Positions 16,077 to 25,354 of a stretch of DNA of 33,738 bases are shown here, in pieces. A program made the translations under genes and the position numbers. The notes beneath the pieces are model-generated. The model ran no database searches. It was not told the DNA's origin and saw only the letters and a program-made list of their open reading frames with translations. Source of the DNA: Lachnospiraceae bacterium (lineage in GTDB: Bacteria > Bacillota > Clostridia > Lachnospirales > Lachnospiraceae); NCBI GenBank assembly GCA_022797995.1, contig JAAWLQ010000004.1, forward strand, positions 1-33,738, read 5' to 3'. The first letter of the stretch is position 1. Every line of letters starts with the position of its first letter.

Positions 16077-18275
16077 TCAGGCCATCTCTCTGGCAGCATA
16101 GAACATTTTCCGCAAGGTACAGATATCCCGTAGAAGGCTGTCCCTGTCCTCCCTTTCATGCAGCTTTCTGACCCAGGCATAGTATTCGTTGGCCAGCGGG
16201 GTAGTCAGCGCGGAGGTTTTACTGATATATCCTTTTCTGATGGCCTCATGAGATACACTTCTCATAAATTTCCAGAAATTATAGTAGGAAAGCTTGATTT
16301 TCGTCATATAGCCGGCGCTGTCCTCAATGACAAAGCCTTCGATTTTACGGCCTTCATATTCGTAATCAGGCTCCATGATGTCATAATACCAGTCAAAGAA
16401 TTCCTGCCAGCAGGCAATCTCAAATGCCTTCTCCTTGGTCTCCAGCCCGAACAATCCTGCCGTATGACACATATCACTGTATTCATACCGGGCAAATTCC
16501 ATCCGGTTATAGACAATATCCAGCAAAAACAATCTGCTCTCAGGATAGTCAATGATATGCGGATCATGTTCCATATCGACGCATTCGAAGACAAAGGATA
16601 CATCTTTTTCTTTACAATATTCCTTTATCCCTTCAAGATTTTCCGGAGTAACCTTTTTCCTCAGCATTTCCTGAAAATATCCTGCATACTGACTGTCTAT
16701 AGTGGACTTGCTGGCCGCAAAGAGGCTGTCCTCATACTCATTATAGCTTACAATCCCCAGAAACCCGTTTTCCTTTACATAGGCGGTCACAGGAAACTGC
16801 AGTTTATGCTGCAGCATCTCAAATTTCGTCTCCGGTCTTTCATTGATATTAAAGAATTTGTCATAGGCCCTGGCCACTACTTTTCCCTTTGCCGTATCGA
16901 GATACAGCCCTCTGGCTTTGGTGGTCTGGGCATCCCAGACTCTGTCATAAAACGCCTTATCCGTATAGTTGAAGGATGAGATATTGCCGAATTTCTTCTC
17001 CTGGATGTATTTGTTGCCGCGCAGGGAGATGATGGTATCCGCTATGGAGCTTTCCACAACGCCCTGCGCTTCCTGCATTTCCGGCGTCTTATATACTTCA
17101 TTCTCCATTTCGACACAGTGGATTCCCGATTCATTCACCTGTACGCAGCGCAGACAGCCACCATATTCCACCTGTCCTTCCAGGTTAAATACTCTGTCGT
17201 TTACCATTGTGGGCATTTGTTTTGTGTTCCGATGCCCGTGAATCTGATAACAGTTGTCCGGTGTCGTGTCAAAGAAAGTCTCGGCTATCTTTTCAAAATC
17301 ATCATAATTTCCCACACCCTTGATCATCTGCTCCGTGGCCACAAGGGACAGATTCTCCGGCAATGTGCTCAATCCTGCATGTGTGACCAGATAAATGTTT
17401 TCACCATATCTGTAATAGGCACACTGCCCGAATTTCCTGTACAGCTGCCTTACGTCCTTCTTGCTGATCCTCGCCGCATCCAGAGCAGGCTTTGTGATCA
17501 GCTCGAATTCCTTTGATCTTCCCGTACAGTCGTTTGCCCACAGCCAGAGCCACCTCTCGTGGTTCCCCTCCAGCATCAGCACATTTTTCCTGTTCATGAT
17601 GGAGATGAGAAATTTCACCACCTCCACATTCTCAACACCTCTGTCAATATAATCTCCCACGAAGATATACATCTCGTCATCTTTCAGGCCGCCGTTATCC
17701 TCCAGATACTTCTGTAAAACTGTGTTACAGCCGTGAATATCGCCGATATGATGTATCTTCTTATAGTTTGACATGTCAAACAGCTTCAGCCAGATGGTAT
17801 CCAGTTCATCCGGACGGATTACCTTGATTCCGGAAGGAATCTTCTGGGTTCTGAACCGGGAGTACATATTGTCGATAGCCTCTTCCGGCACCCTTTTAAA
17901 AGCTTCCCTGTTCGCATTTCTTCTCTTTACCTCTTCGATGGGAATATCCGTAAAGTCCACACAGTAAATCCGATAACGGTATGTCTCGCACATCTCCTTA
18001 TAGCGATTCATCTCGCTGGTCTTGGAATTCGTGGCGTCGATAACCGTAAAATCGCCTCTCTGCATCCGGATTTCCAGGATACTGAACAATGTCTTCCACA
18101 CTGTGCTGTCATTGCTCTGGCTGATACCTGTTGTCCCGTCTGCCAGCATCACCGGACTCTGGCACAGCAGCCTGATATCGTCCGCCGACAATGTATAAGG
18201 TTTTAAGCCATGCTGCGCAATCCAGGTAGACTTGCCGCAGCTGGCGGAACCCCGCAATAAAAGTAAAATTCTCAT
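16077..18275 (-). CDS. Three-domain RNA repair protein: polynucleotide kinase, calcineurin-type phosphatase, Rnl1-like RNA ligase
   Basis: Kinase P-loop RGSASCGKSTW and lid RRNANREAFKRVPEEAIDNM; phosphatase GDIHG, GDYIDRG, GNHE, THAG, HGH; ligase motifs KENG (K501), FVFECVD, EGFVIED, KIK. Confidence 0.85.
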   Translation of the reverse strand: MRILLLLRGSASCGKSTWIAQHGLKPYTLSADDIRLLCQSPVMLADGTTGISQSNDSTVWKTLFSILEIRMQRGDFTVIDATNSKTSEMNRYKEMCETYRYRIYCVDFTDIPIEEVKRRNANREAFKRVPEEAIDNMYSRFRTQKIPSGIKVIRPDELDTIWLKLFDMSNYKKIHHIGDIHGCNTVLQKYLEDNGGLKDDEMYIFVGDYIDRGVENVEVVKFLISIMNRKNVLMLEGNHERWLWLWANDCTGRSKEFELITKPALDAARISKKDVRQLYRKFGQCAYYRYGENIYLVTHAGLSTLPENLSLVATEQMIKGVGNYDDFEKIAETFFDTTPDNCYQIHGHRNTKQMPTMVNDRVFNLEGQVEYGGCLRCVQVNESGIHCVEMENEVYKTPEMQEAQGVVESSIADTIISLRGNKYIQEKKFGNISSFNYTDKAFYDRVWDAQTTKARGLYLDTAKGKVVARAYDKFFNINERPETKFEMLQHKLQFPVTAYVKENGFLGIVSYNEYEDSLFAASKSTIDSQYAGYFQEMLRKKVTPENLEGIKEYCKEKDVSFVFECVDMEHDPHIIDYPESRLFLLDIVYNRMEFARYEYSDMCHTAGLFGLETKEKAFEIACWQEFFDWYYDIMEPDYEYEGRKIEGFVIEDSAGYMTKIKLSYYNFWKFMRSVSHEAIRKGYISKTSALTTPLANEYYAWVRKLHEREDRDSLLRDICTLRKMFYAAREMA

Positions 18276-18288
18276 AAATTTTATTCTC

Positions 18289-19188
18289 CTAAATTTTTTC
18301 CTGTGGTTTCAGCAGCTGAGCAATCAGATGCTCCACTTCCTGCAGCTGCTCCCGTGAGCTCTCCCTGTGGCTCAGCCTGCGGTACTGGGAAGGGGACATT
18401 CCCTTCATGGCATGGAAAGCCTTCGTAAATACCAGCGCATCTCTGTACCCGCATGACAAAGCAATACTTTCTATGGGATAAGAAGTAGAGTCCAGCAACT
18501 CTCTGGCCTTTGTAATCCGAAACGTGGTGAGAAACTGTTGGGGGGACATCCCCAGATAATTCTGGAACAACGTATAGAGGTAGCTTCTGTTAATACATAC
18601 ATAATCCGCCACGTCCGTCACCTTGATGGGATTGCAGTAATTACTCTGGATAAAAGATACCGCTTTTTTCACATACTGGTTTCCCTTATCCTCTTCGTCC
18701 TTTGCCACAACTCCGGCGCTCTGGGCCAGAACGGACAGAAATACACCCAGCTGTCCGTTCCGACGCAGATCATCTGCCACACCGAACGTATTATGCTCCA
18801 TCATATCCCGGACAATGGAATAAAGCTCCTGATCCCTCTCACAGGAGAAAATGGGATGTCTGGCCGACAGTCCCATGGAATTCAGATATTCTCCCGCGCG
18901 GCTGCCGCCGAATCCCACCCACAGATAGCTCCATGGTTCCTTCTCATCCGCCTGATAAAAGGCCAGCTCATTGGGCTGAATCAGAAAGCCATAGCCCGCC
19001 TCCAACCGATATTCCTTGTCATGAAACCGGAAAATCCCCTTACCGCTGAGCACATAGTGAATCAGATAATGGGGCTTGGAAGCCGGGCCAAAACTATGGA
19101 GGCTTTCTGTCTGGGAACAGCCACAGCAATTTACATACAGACTTCCGACTTTATCGTTCTCAAAGTCCAGCTTAAACGCTTTCTCCAT
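18289..19188 (-). CDS. AraC-family transcriptional regulator
   Basis: N-terminal cupin-like AraC binding domain; C-terminal 'VTDVADYVCINRSYLYTLFQNYLGMSPQQFLTTFRITKARELL ... GYRDALVFTKAFHAMKGMSPSQYRR'. AAAGGTGG RBS supports start 19188. Confidence 0.93.
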   Translation of the reverse strand: MEKAFKLDFENDKVGSLYVNCCGCSQTESLHSFGPASKPHYLIHYVLSGKGIFRFHDKEYRLEAGYGFLIQPNELAFYQADEKEPWSYLWVGFGGSRAGEYLNSMGLSARHPIFSCERDQELYSIVRDMMEHNTFGVADDLRRNGQLGVFLSVLAQSAGVVAKDEEDKGNQYVKKAVSFIQSNYCNPIKVTDVADYVCINRSYLYTLFQNYLGMSPQQFLTTFRITKARELLDSTSYPIESIALSCGYRDALVFTKAFHAMKGMSPSQYRRLSHRESSREQLQEVEHLIAQLLKPQEKI

Positions 19189-19211
19189 ACAGAAAACCAC
19201 CTTTCAGAAAT

Positions 19212-20348
19212 TTACAGAACAAATTCTTTCTTGTCCAGGTCTTCCTGCACCTTTACCAGATCTTCCCTGATATGCAGATTCTGGGGACAAACCTTCTCGC
19301 ACTTACCACATTTTACACAGTTTTTCGCCTGTTTTTCATCACCCAGCCCTTTTTCCCAGCTATGTTTGACCACATTATAATTCTGATACATATGATAGGT
19401 ATTCCACGCTCTGAAATTCCCGGGAATGTTCACCCCTGCCGGACAGGGCATGCAATATCCACATCCCGTACAACCGTTTTTCACACGGCTGTTGATCAAC
19501 GCCACAATCTCGTCAATGGTCTTGCTTTCCGTCTCGGAAAGGGGCTGGAAATCGGCAAATGTCTTCAGATTGTCCTCCACCTGTTCCATGGTGGACATAC
19601 CGCTCAATATTACCTTTACATTAGGCAGACTTCCCACCCAGCGAAGCGCATAGGAAGCGGTGGAAGCCTCCGGATTCAGCGCCCGGAATTTCTCCGTAAT
19701 GTCATCTGCAAAAGTAGCCAGGGAACCACCCTTGACCGGCTCCATAATGATTAGTGGAACATTTTTCTCCTCGGTGAGTTTGTAGCCCTTTAAGCCAGCC
19801 TGTGTGTCCGCATCCATATAATTCAGCTGAATCTGGCAGAAATCCCAGTCTTTGTAGGATATAATGTCTTCAAAGGCTTCATAATTATCATGGAAAGAGA
19901 ATCCCAAATATTTGATTTTTCCTTCTGCCTTCAGGCCTTCCAGATACTCGACCACGCCCAGATCCGCTATCTGGTGAAACTTTTCTTTGTTCATTCCATG
20001 GAGCAGGTAAAAATCTATGTAATCTGTCTGCAGTTTCCCCAGCTGCTCCTGGAACAATTTTTCCGCGTCTTCTTTTGCCTGTATATTCCAGCAGGGCAGC
20101 TTTGTGGCCAGATAGAAGGAACTCCTTTCATATTTTTTCAGGACCTTCCCCACAAAGGTCTCGCTTTTCCCTCCATGATAAGGATATGCGGTATCATAAT
20201 AATTTACCCCTGCCGCCATTGCTCTGTCCAGCATCCGTTCTGCTTCCGGCTCGTCTATCTCCCCCTCCGCCGTCACCGGAAATCTCATACAGCCAAATCC
20301 CAGAAGAGATGTCTCAATTCCCAGTTTTTCAATTTTTCTTTTTTCCAT
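19212..20348 (-). CDS. Aldo/keto reductase with C-terminal 4Fe-4S dicluster domain
   Basis: 'LGFGCMRFPV...YDTAYPYHGGKSE', C-terminal 'CTGCGYCMPCPAGVNIP' and 'CVKCGKCEKVCPQNL'. Confidence 0.92.
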   Translation of the reverse strand: MEKRKIEKLGIETSLLGFGCMRFPVTAEGEIDEPEAERMLDRAMAAGVNYYDTAYPYHGGKSETFVGKVLKKYERSSFYLATKLPCWNIQAKEDAEKLFQEQLGKLQTDYIDFYLLHGMNKEKFHQIADLGVVEYLEGLKAEGKIKYLGFSFHDNYEAFEDIISYKDWDFCQIQLNYMDADTQAGLKGYKLTEEKNVPLIIMEPVKGGSLATFADDITEKFRALNPEASTASYALRWVGSLPNVKVILSGMSTMEQVEDNLKTFADFQPLSETESKTIDEIVALINSRVKNGCTGCGYCMPCPAGVNIPGNFRAWNTYHMYQNYNVVKHSWEKGLGDEKQAKNCVKCGKCEKVCPQNLHIREDLVKVQEDLDKKEFVL

Positions 20349-20447
20349 TTTGCTATCCTCCTCGTTTTACTCCTGTTCCTTCACTTTGCTATTCTTATTC
20401 CGGAACTGATTTTCTTTCTGCCTTTTGAGACTCATCTGTCCAATCGG

Positions 20448-21644
20448 CTATCTATTTTTCAACAGCCCTTCGCTGTCGAATTCCACACCGAAATCCCTGC
20501 TGAATTCATTAATCCTGCCCAGAATTCTCTGCGCTTCTTCTCCCTCGGCCGGGGTCGGCTTGTAATCATTTCGGCTGGATATGGAACTGACAGAACATGG
20601 AATCACTTTGATCTCCCTGTCTTCCTGCTTTACACCGTCCACAAAGGTAAAAGTCTGCTGAAAAATCATACAGTCCTTATCCTCCGGATTCCGATTGGCG
20701 CCGAAGCAGAAGTTACCCAGACTGTAGATGATAAATTTACCCTGGTATTCTTCCACCCCCTGCAATACATGTGGATGATGCCCGATCACCAGATCCGCTC
20801 CCCAGTCAATGCATTTTCTGCCCAGACTTTTCTGATAGTCCTCCGGATAATTCTCCCTCTCTATTCCCCAGTGACAGCAGGTAAATACCAGGTCGGCACC
20901 CTCTTCCCGCAGCTGTGCGATCCCTTCTTCCAGGATCTTTTCCACGGCGTATCCCTGGCCCACTTCATTCACCGATATAATACCGATGTGTACTCCCTTT
21001 ACCTCATACATGCAGTAGTTATCGTCGTACGCATAAAGGATTCCCGCTTCATCCAGCGCGGCCACCGTATCCGCCGTGCCCTGTTCCCAATAATCAAGCC
21101 GATGATTATTGCCCATGCTGACCGCTTCCACACTTCCCGCCGTCAATATATTCACATATTCCGGGTCCCCGGAAATGCAGTATGTCTGCTCCTCTCTGCC
21201 GTTCTCCGACCGGGTCAGCGGACCTTCCAGGTTCACCAGCGTCAGATCATCCGCACTGAAAACAGGTGATACATTTTCGAAAAAGTATTCGTCACCCACT
21301 CCCTGATCATAGGTCTGCCGGAAAGAAACTTCATAACCCTGTCCCCGATAATTCCCCATTGTCACATCACCGGCGGCGGAAATCGTAATTTTAATCTCCT
21401 CCGGTCCCGCCTCCCCGGACTCCGGCATCTCATCGGAACCCTCCGGAGCCCCGTTGACGCCTTCCCCTGAAACAGTTCCATCGGCGAAAACCGGAATGCT
21501 CTCTTCGGAAGCTTTCGATTCCTCCTTCAGTTCAACAGGAGCAACTGTCATTACCGATGCAGGTACTCCCCCTGTGTCTCCACATGCGGTCAGCATTATC
21601 AGACTTGACAGACATATGCCAAATCCGGTCTTCTTTGTTCCCAT
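20448..21644 (-). CDS. CapA/PGA-synthesis-type lipoprotein (metallophosphatase fold)
   Basis: Lipobox 'LIMLTAC'; 'AAGDVTMG', 'VNLEGPLT', 'GNNHRLDY', 'VIGHHPHVLQGVEEY'. Confidence 0.88.
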   Translation of the reverse strand: MGTKKTGFGICLSSLIMLTACGDTGGVPASVMTVAPVELKEESKASEESIPVFADGTVSGEGVNGAPEGSDEMPESGEAGPEEIKITISAAGDVTMGNYRGQGYEVSFRQTYDQGVGDEYFFENVSPVFSADDLTLVNLEGPLTRSENGREEQTYCISGDPEYVNILTAGSVEAVSMGNNHRLDYWEQGTADTVAALDEAGILYAYDDNYCMYEVKGVHIGIISVNEVGQGYAVEKILEEGIAQLREEGADLVFTCCHWGIERENYPEDYQKSLGRKCIDWGADLVIGHHPHVLQGVEEYQGKFIIYSLGNFCFGANRNPEDKDCMIFQQTFTFVDGVKQEDREIKVIPCSVSSISSRNDYKPTPAEGEEAQRILGRINEFSRDFGVEFDSEGLLKNR

Positions 21645-21658
21645 TTCTCAGTTTCCCG

Positions 21659-21967
21659 TTATCTTCTTTTTAACAATTTCTTCTCTATTTTACCATAAAT
21701 CACTACCACGAGAACAGCCTCCACAATCAAAAGCAACGTGGACACCCCGCTGACCCAGCCTCTGAAGACAGCACCCACAAACAGGGTGATCTCCGCGGCG
21801 ACGCCGAACCCTATCACCAGGATGCCGCAGTATTTATTGTATTTTTTTACATCCACCACTTCAATGGGACGCTTGTTGAATACTTTGTTCCTCTCCTCGC
21901 TGCTCAGTATCTTCGCTCCCGTACTGAAACACATCACCGCCACAAAAGCCAATAAAATTACGTCCAT
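21659..21967 (-). CDS. Small membrane protein, DUF3784-like
   Basis: 102 aa with three hydrophobic segments; 'KRPIEVVDVKKYNKYCGILVIGFG'. Confidence 0.6.
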   Translation of the reverse strand: MDVILLAFVAVMCFSTGAKILSSEERNKVFNKRPIEVVDVKKYNKYCGILVIGFGVAAEITLFVGAVFRGWVSGVSTLLLIVEAVLVVVIYGKIEKKLLKRR

Positions 21968-21979
21968 TTTACTTCTCCT

Positions 21980-23605
21980 CTATTCTCCGTATATTTTTTC
22001 CTTCAGATACCTGATATTCGTATCGAAGTCTACTTCCAAAACCGCCATTTCGCGGATAGTCGCATCACTGTAAGTCCCCGGCTGGGGAATACTGTCCGAT
22101 ACAATGTCATAAGTGAGCAGTTTTCCCGCCATCAGACTCAGTCGGAAGCATTCGTACTGCGTCAGATTGGTAGTCAGATTCGGCAGAAGTCCGTCCATCA
22201 GCTCTCCCGCATTTGTCAGCATCACCGACGGCACCTTTTTGATTACGGCAGTCAGCACTTTCCTCTGGCGGTCCGTCCTCCCGAAATCTGTGCCAATATA
22301 GCGATTCCTGCTGTAAGCCAGAGCCTGAGGTCCGTTCAGATGTACCAGACCGCTGACAGAGGTGTCCATGTTGTCCGTTCCCTGAGGCCGATTGGTCAGG
22401 TTATTATATTCTACCAGATAGCCGTTGACATATTCTATTTCCTCTGTGGTCAGTTCCAGCTCAATTCCGCCCACCGTATCTACCAGATTGGCAAATCCTT
22501 CGAAGTTCACCAGCATATAGCGGTTTACCGGTATATCAAAATTCTTTTCCACGGTCTCCATCAAAAGCTCCGCTCCGCCAAAAGAGTATGCCGCATTCAG
22601 TCGATTGTTGTCATATCCCGGGATTTCCACATATATATCCCGCAAAAGTGAAGTCATATAAATGGTTTTGGTCTTGCTGCTGATAGACAGCAGTATCATG
22701 GCATCCGAACGTCCGTCCGTACCATTCTCGCGGGAGTCATTGCCAATCAGCAGAATATTGACCACTCCGTCCTCCTGCATGGACTCCCCTGTCACGGATG
22801 CAATTTCCTGATAGTTCATCTTCCCATATACGACACCTACTACCTGATACAGACCTGCTCCCACCAGTGCCACAAGAACAGCCGCAATGATCAGAAACTT
22901 TACCAGACGGAATTTCTTTTTCTTCTTTTTCTGAGCCTTTGAAGACTTCGAAGACTTTTTTGCCATCTGAGCATCCTCCTGAGGAATCTGTTTCCGGGTT
23001 TTAGACTGTTTTTTCTTCTTGCCAGGTTCTTCCTTCTGGAATTCCGGTTCCGCATAAACTGTTTTTTGTGCCGGTTTCCTGCCGGCACTGGTATTACTTC
23101 CAGGTATCGGTCTTATATTAGTACGTTTTTCCCTCCGGTATGTCGGTTCTTCGTAGTCCCAGTCTTCGGCCTCTGGCTCGCGGTTCCTGTAATCCCAGCC
23201 CTCGGCCTCCGGTTCGCGGTTCCTGTAGTCCCAGTCTCCGGCCTTCAGCTCGCGGTTCCTGTGGTCCCAGTCTTCGGCCTCCGGCTCGCGGTTCCTGTAA
23301 TCCCAGCCCTCGGCCTCCGGCTCGCGGTTCCTGTAATCCCAGCCCTCAGTCTCCGGTTCGCGGTTTTCGTAGCCCCAGTCGTCGGTCTCCGGCTCACGGT
23401 CCCTGTAGTCCCGGTTTGCTTCCCGTCTGCTTCGGTTTCCGTATATCGGATTCCCGTCCCGCCGCCTCTCTCTGTACGCCAGGTCGTCCGGCCCTTCCTT
23501 CCGCCTCCCACGCTCTGATGTGTCGATAATATCCAGTTCCTTTTCCAGAAAAGCCTCCAGACCCTGCTGGATCTGTTCCATTTCGTTATTGCTTTTATTA
23601 CTCAT
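21980..23605 (-). CDS. LytR-CpsA-Psr (LCP) family protein with repetitive cytoplasmic N-terminus
   Basis: TM 'FLIIAAVLVALVGAGLYQVV', LCP core 'NILLIGNDSRENGTDGRSDAMILLSI', 'SLLRDIYVEIPGYDNNRLNAAYSFGG', 'GRTDRQRKVL'. Confidence 0.92.
   Translation of the reverse strand: MSNKSNNEMEQIQQGLEAFLEKELDIIDTSERGRRKEGPDDLAYRERRRDGNPIYGNRSRREANRDYRDREPETDDWGYENREPETEGWDYRNREPEAEGWDYRNREPEAEDWDHRNRELKAGDWDYRNREPEAEGWDYRNREPEAEDWDYEEPTYRREKRTNIRPIPGSNTSAGRKPAQKTVYAEPEFQKEEPGKKKKQSKTRKQIPQEDAQMAKKSSKSSKAQKKKKKKFRLVKFLIIAAVLVALVGAGLYQVVGVVYGKMNYQEIASVTGESMQEDGVVNILLIGNDSRENGTDGRSDAMILLSISSKTKTIYMTSLLRDIYVEIPGYDNNRLNAAYSFGGAELLMETVEKNFDIPVNRYMLVNFEGFANLVDTVGGIELELTTEEIEYVNGYLVEYNNLTNRPQGTDNMDTSVSGLVHLNGPQALAYSRNRYIGTDFGRTDRQRKVLTAVIKKVPSVMLTNAGELMDGLLPNLTTNLTQYECFRLSLMAGKLLTYDIVSDSIPQPGTYSDATIREMAVLEVDFDTNIRYLKEKIYGE
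23156..23407 (-). repeat. 7 x 36-bp in-frame tandem repeat (12-aa unit YRNREPEAEGWD)
   Basis: Seven 12-aa units at residues 67-150 of the LCP protein. Confidence 0.9.
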
Positions 23606-24149
23606 GTACTGTCATATAGTCCTTTCCATGTGCCTGCTGCGTCTTACCATTGCTGTCTGTCATGTCACCGTTCATCCCGAGGCCGGTGACTTCGTTATCA
23701 CCTCGAACTATATCACATATTATAGCATGTGTCACAAAAGGAAACATTAAAATTTCGTAAATTCCTCTCGTTTCTCACAATCGATGTCCGCCGCCCACTT
23801 CATAGCCCGTAACCGTCTGGTTAAAACCGCATTTTAAATTTTGTTTTGAATTTAATATACAGAATTCCAATGACAGACAAATACCTGAACTGAGCCGGGA
23901 AACAGGTAACAATCGTTCATCCACTCAAAACCTGTTGTGAGAAATTGTTATGTACTTTATAAAGTTTAGCATATTGGCCGGGAAACCGCAAGTTATATTT
24001 TTCCCTTTATCTAGCCGCTTTGCACGCCGGATACGAATCTGCATATCTTGTCTCAGCTGTGCCGGCATGGTAAAATAAAATGCATCCATTCAGGGAAGGA
24101 GAAAAGCCAGCCGAAGGCAAATGCCAGCGGTGGATTTGCAAAAACAACC

Positions 24150-25100
24150 ATGATTTTAAGCGTCAGCAGAAGAACCGATATCCCCAACTATTACTTCGAC
24201 TGGTTCTGCAACCGGCTCCAGGAAGGATATCTGTATGTGCGAAATCCCATGAACGAACGGCAGGTCAGTCAGATAGACCTGTCGCCGGAGGTAATAGACT
24301 GTATCGTCTTCTGGACCAAAAATCCCGCGGCAATGATAGAGCGGCTTTCTGTCCTTGAAAAGTATCCTTACTATGTTCAGTTTACCCTGACCGGATATGG
24401 CAGAGATATAGAGCCGGGACTGCCGGATAAGCAGACCGTGCTGCCGGAGACCTTTCAAAAGCTTTCCTGGAGCATCGGAAGGAAACGTGTGATATGGCGC
24501 TATGACCCGATTCTGTTCCATCCGCTTTACACGCCTGCCTGGCATCTGAATACATTTGAGCGCCTGGCAAAAAAGCTGGAAGGACATACGGAGCGGGTCG
24601 TAATCAGCTTTGTGGATTTCTATGCCAAAATCCGGAAAAGCCTGTCCGCCTTGCAGATCCGGCAGCCGTCAAATGAAGAACTACTGCAGTTTGCCGGACA
24701 ACTGGCAGCTATTGCCGCCAGGTATGACCTTTCAGTGGAATCCTGCTCGGAGGCATTGGACCTGTCCACAGCGGGCATCCGCCACGGATGCTGTATCGAT
24801 TCCCGGCTGATTCAGGAAATCACCGGACGACGGATTACGGCAGGAAAAGATAAAAATCAGAGAAAGGAATGCGGCTGTGCGGAAAGTGTTGAGGTGGGAG
24901 CTTATAATACCTGTAAAAATGGCTGCCGTTACTGCTATGCCAATTTCAGCGAAAAAACTGTCCGTTCCCGCGTGGCCCAGTATGACCCCTGCTCGCCGCT
25001 CTTGTGTGGAAGGCTGCATCCCGAAGATAAAGTGACTGTGCGGAAGATGAAATCCCTGGCAGATAGTCAGCTCAGCTTATTTAATGCGCCGGGTAATTAA
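24150..25100 (+). CDS. DUF1848 family protein
   Basis: 'MILSVSRRTDIPNYYFDWFCNRL' N-terminus and C-terminal cysteine motif 'CKNGCRYCYANFS'. Start set at 24150 by the conserved N-terminus. Confidence 0.8.
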   Translation: MILSVSRRTDIPNYYFDWFCNRLQEGYLYVRNPMNERQVSQIDLSPEVIDCIVFWTKNPAAMIERLSVLEKYPYYVQFTLTGYGRDIEPGLPDKQTVLPETFQKLSWSIGRKRVIWRYDPILFHPLYTPAWHLNTFERLAKKLEGHTERVVISFVDFYAKIRKSLSALQIRQPSNEELLQFAGQLAAIAARYDLSVESCSEALDLSTAGIRHGCCIDSRLIQEITGRRITAGKDKNQRKECGCAESVEVGAYNTCKNGCRYCYANFSEKTVRSRVAQYDPCSPLLCGRLHPEDKVTVRKMKSLADSQLSLFNAPGN

Positions 25101-25354
25101 ACCTCTTACAGGAGAACTTTGCCCGGTTTTCATCACTTCTTCCGTATCAAAGCCAGTTCCACCCTCAAGTCCATTGCTTTTTCCCGAAAATCTGTCTAAA
25201 ATAGCAGTAAACGACAACAGAAAATCTCTCATTCGTTAGCCAAACTGCTGTATAATAACTCTATCACTAAACAGAAACAAGAATAGAAAAGCGAAAGTCA
25301 GCCGATACGTTTCATGATGCATTGGCGCCTTGCGCAGAAAGGTGAATTATAATT

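Noticed and set aside
19890-21269. 459-aa plus-strand ORF
   Set aside because: Antisense to the aldo/keto reductase and CapA genes, spanning their intergenic gap; translation has no recognisable family.
23156-23407. CRISPR array
   Set aside because: Repeats are contiguous and in frame with no unique spacers; they encode a 12-aa protein repeat.
23066-23529. Plus-strand ORFs across the repeat (150 aa and 129 aa)
   Set aside because: Mirror-frame artefacts of the 36-bp repeat antisense to the LCP gene; low-complexity translations with no RBS.
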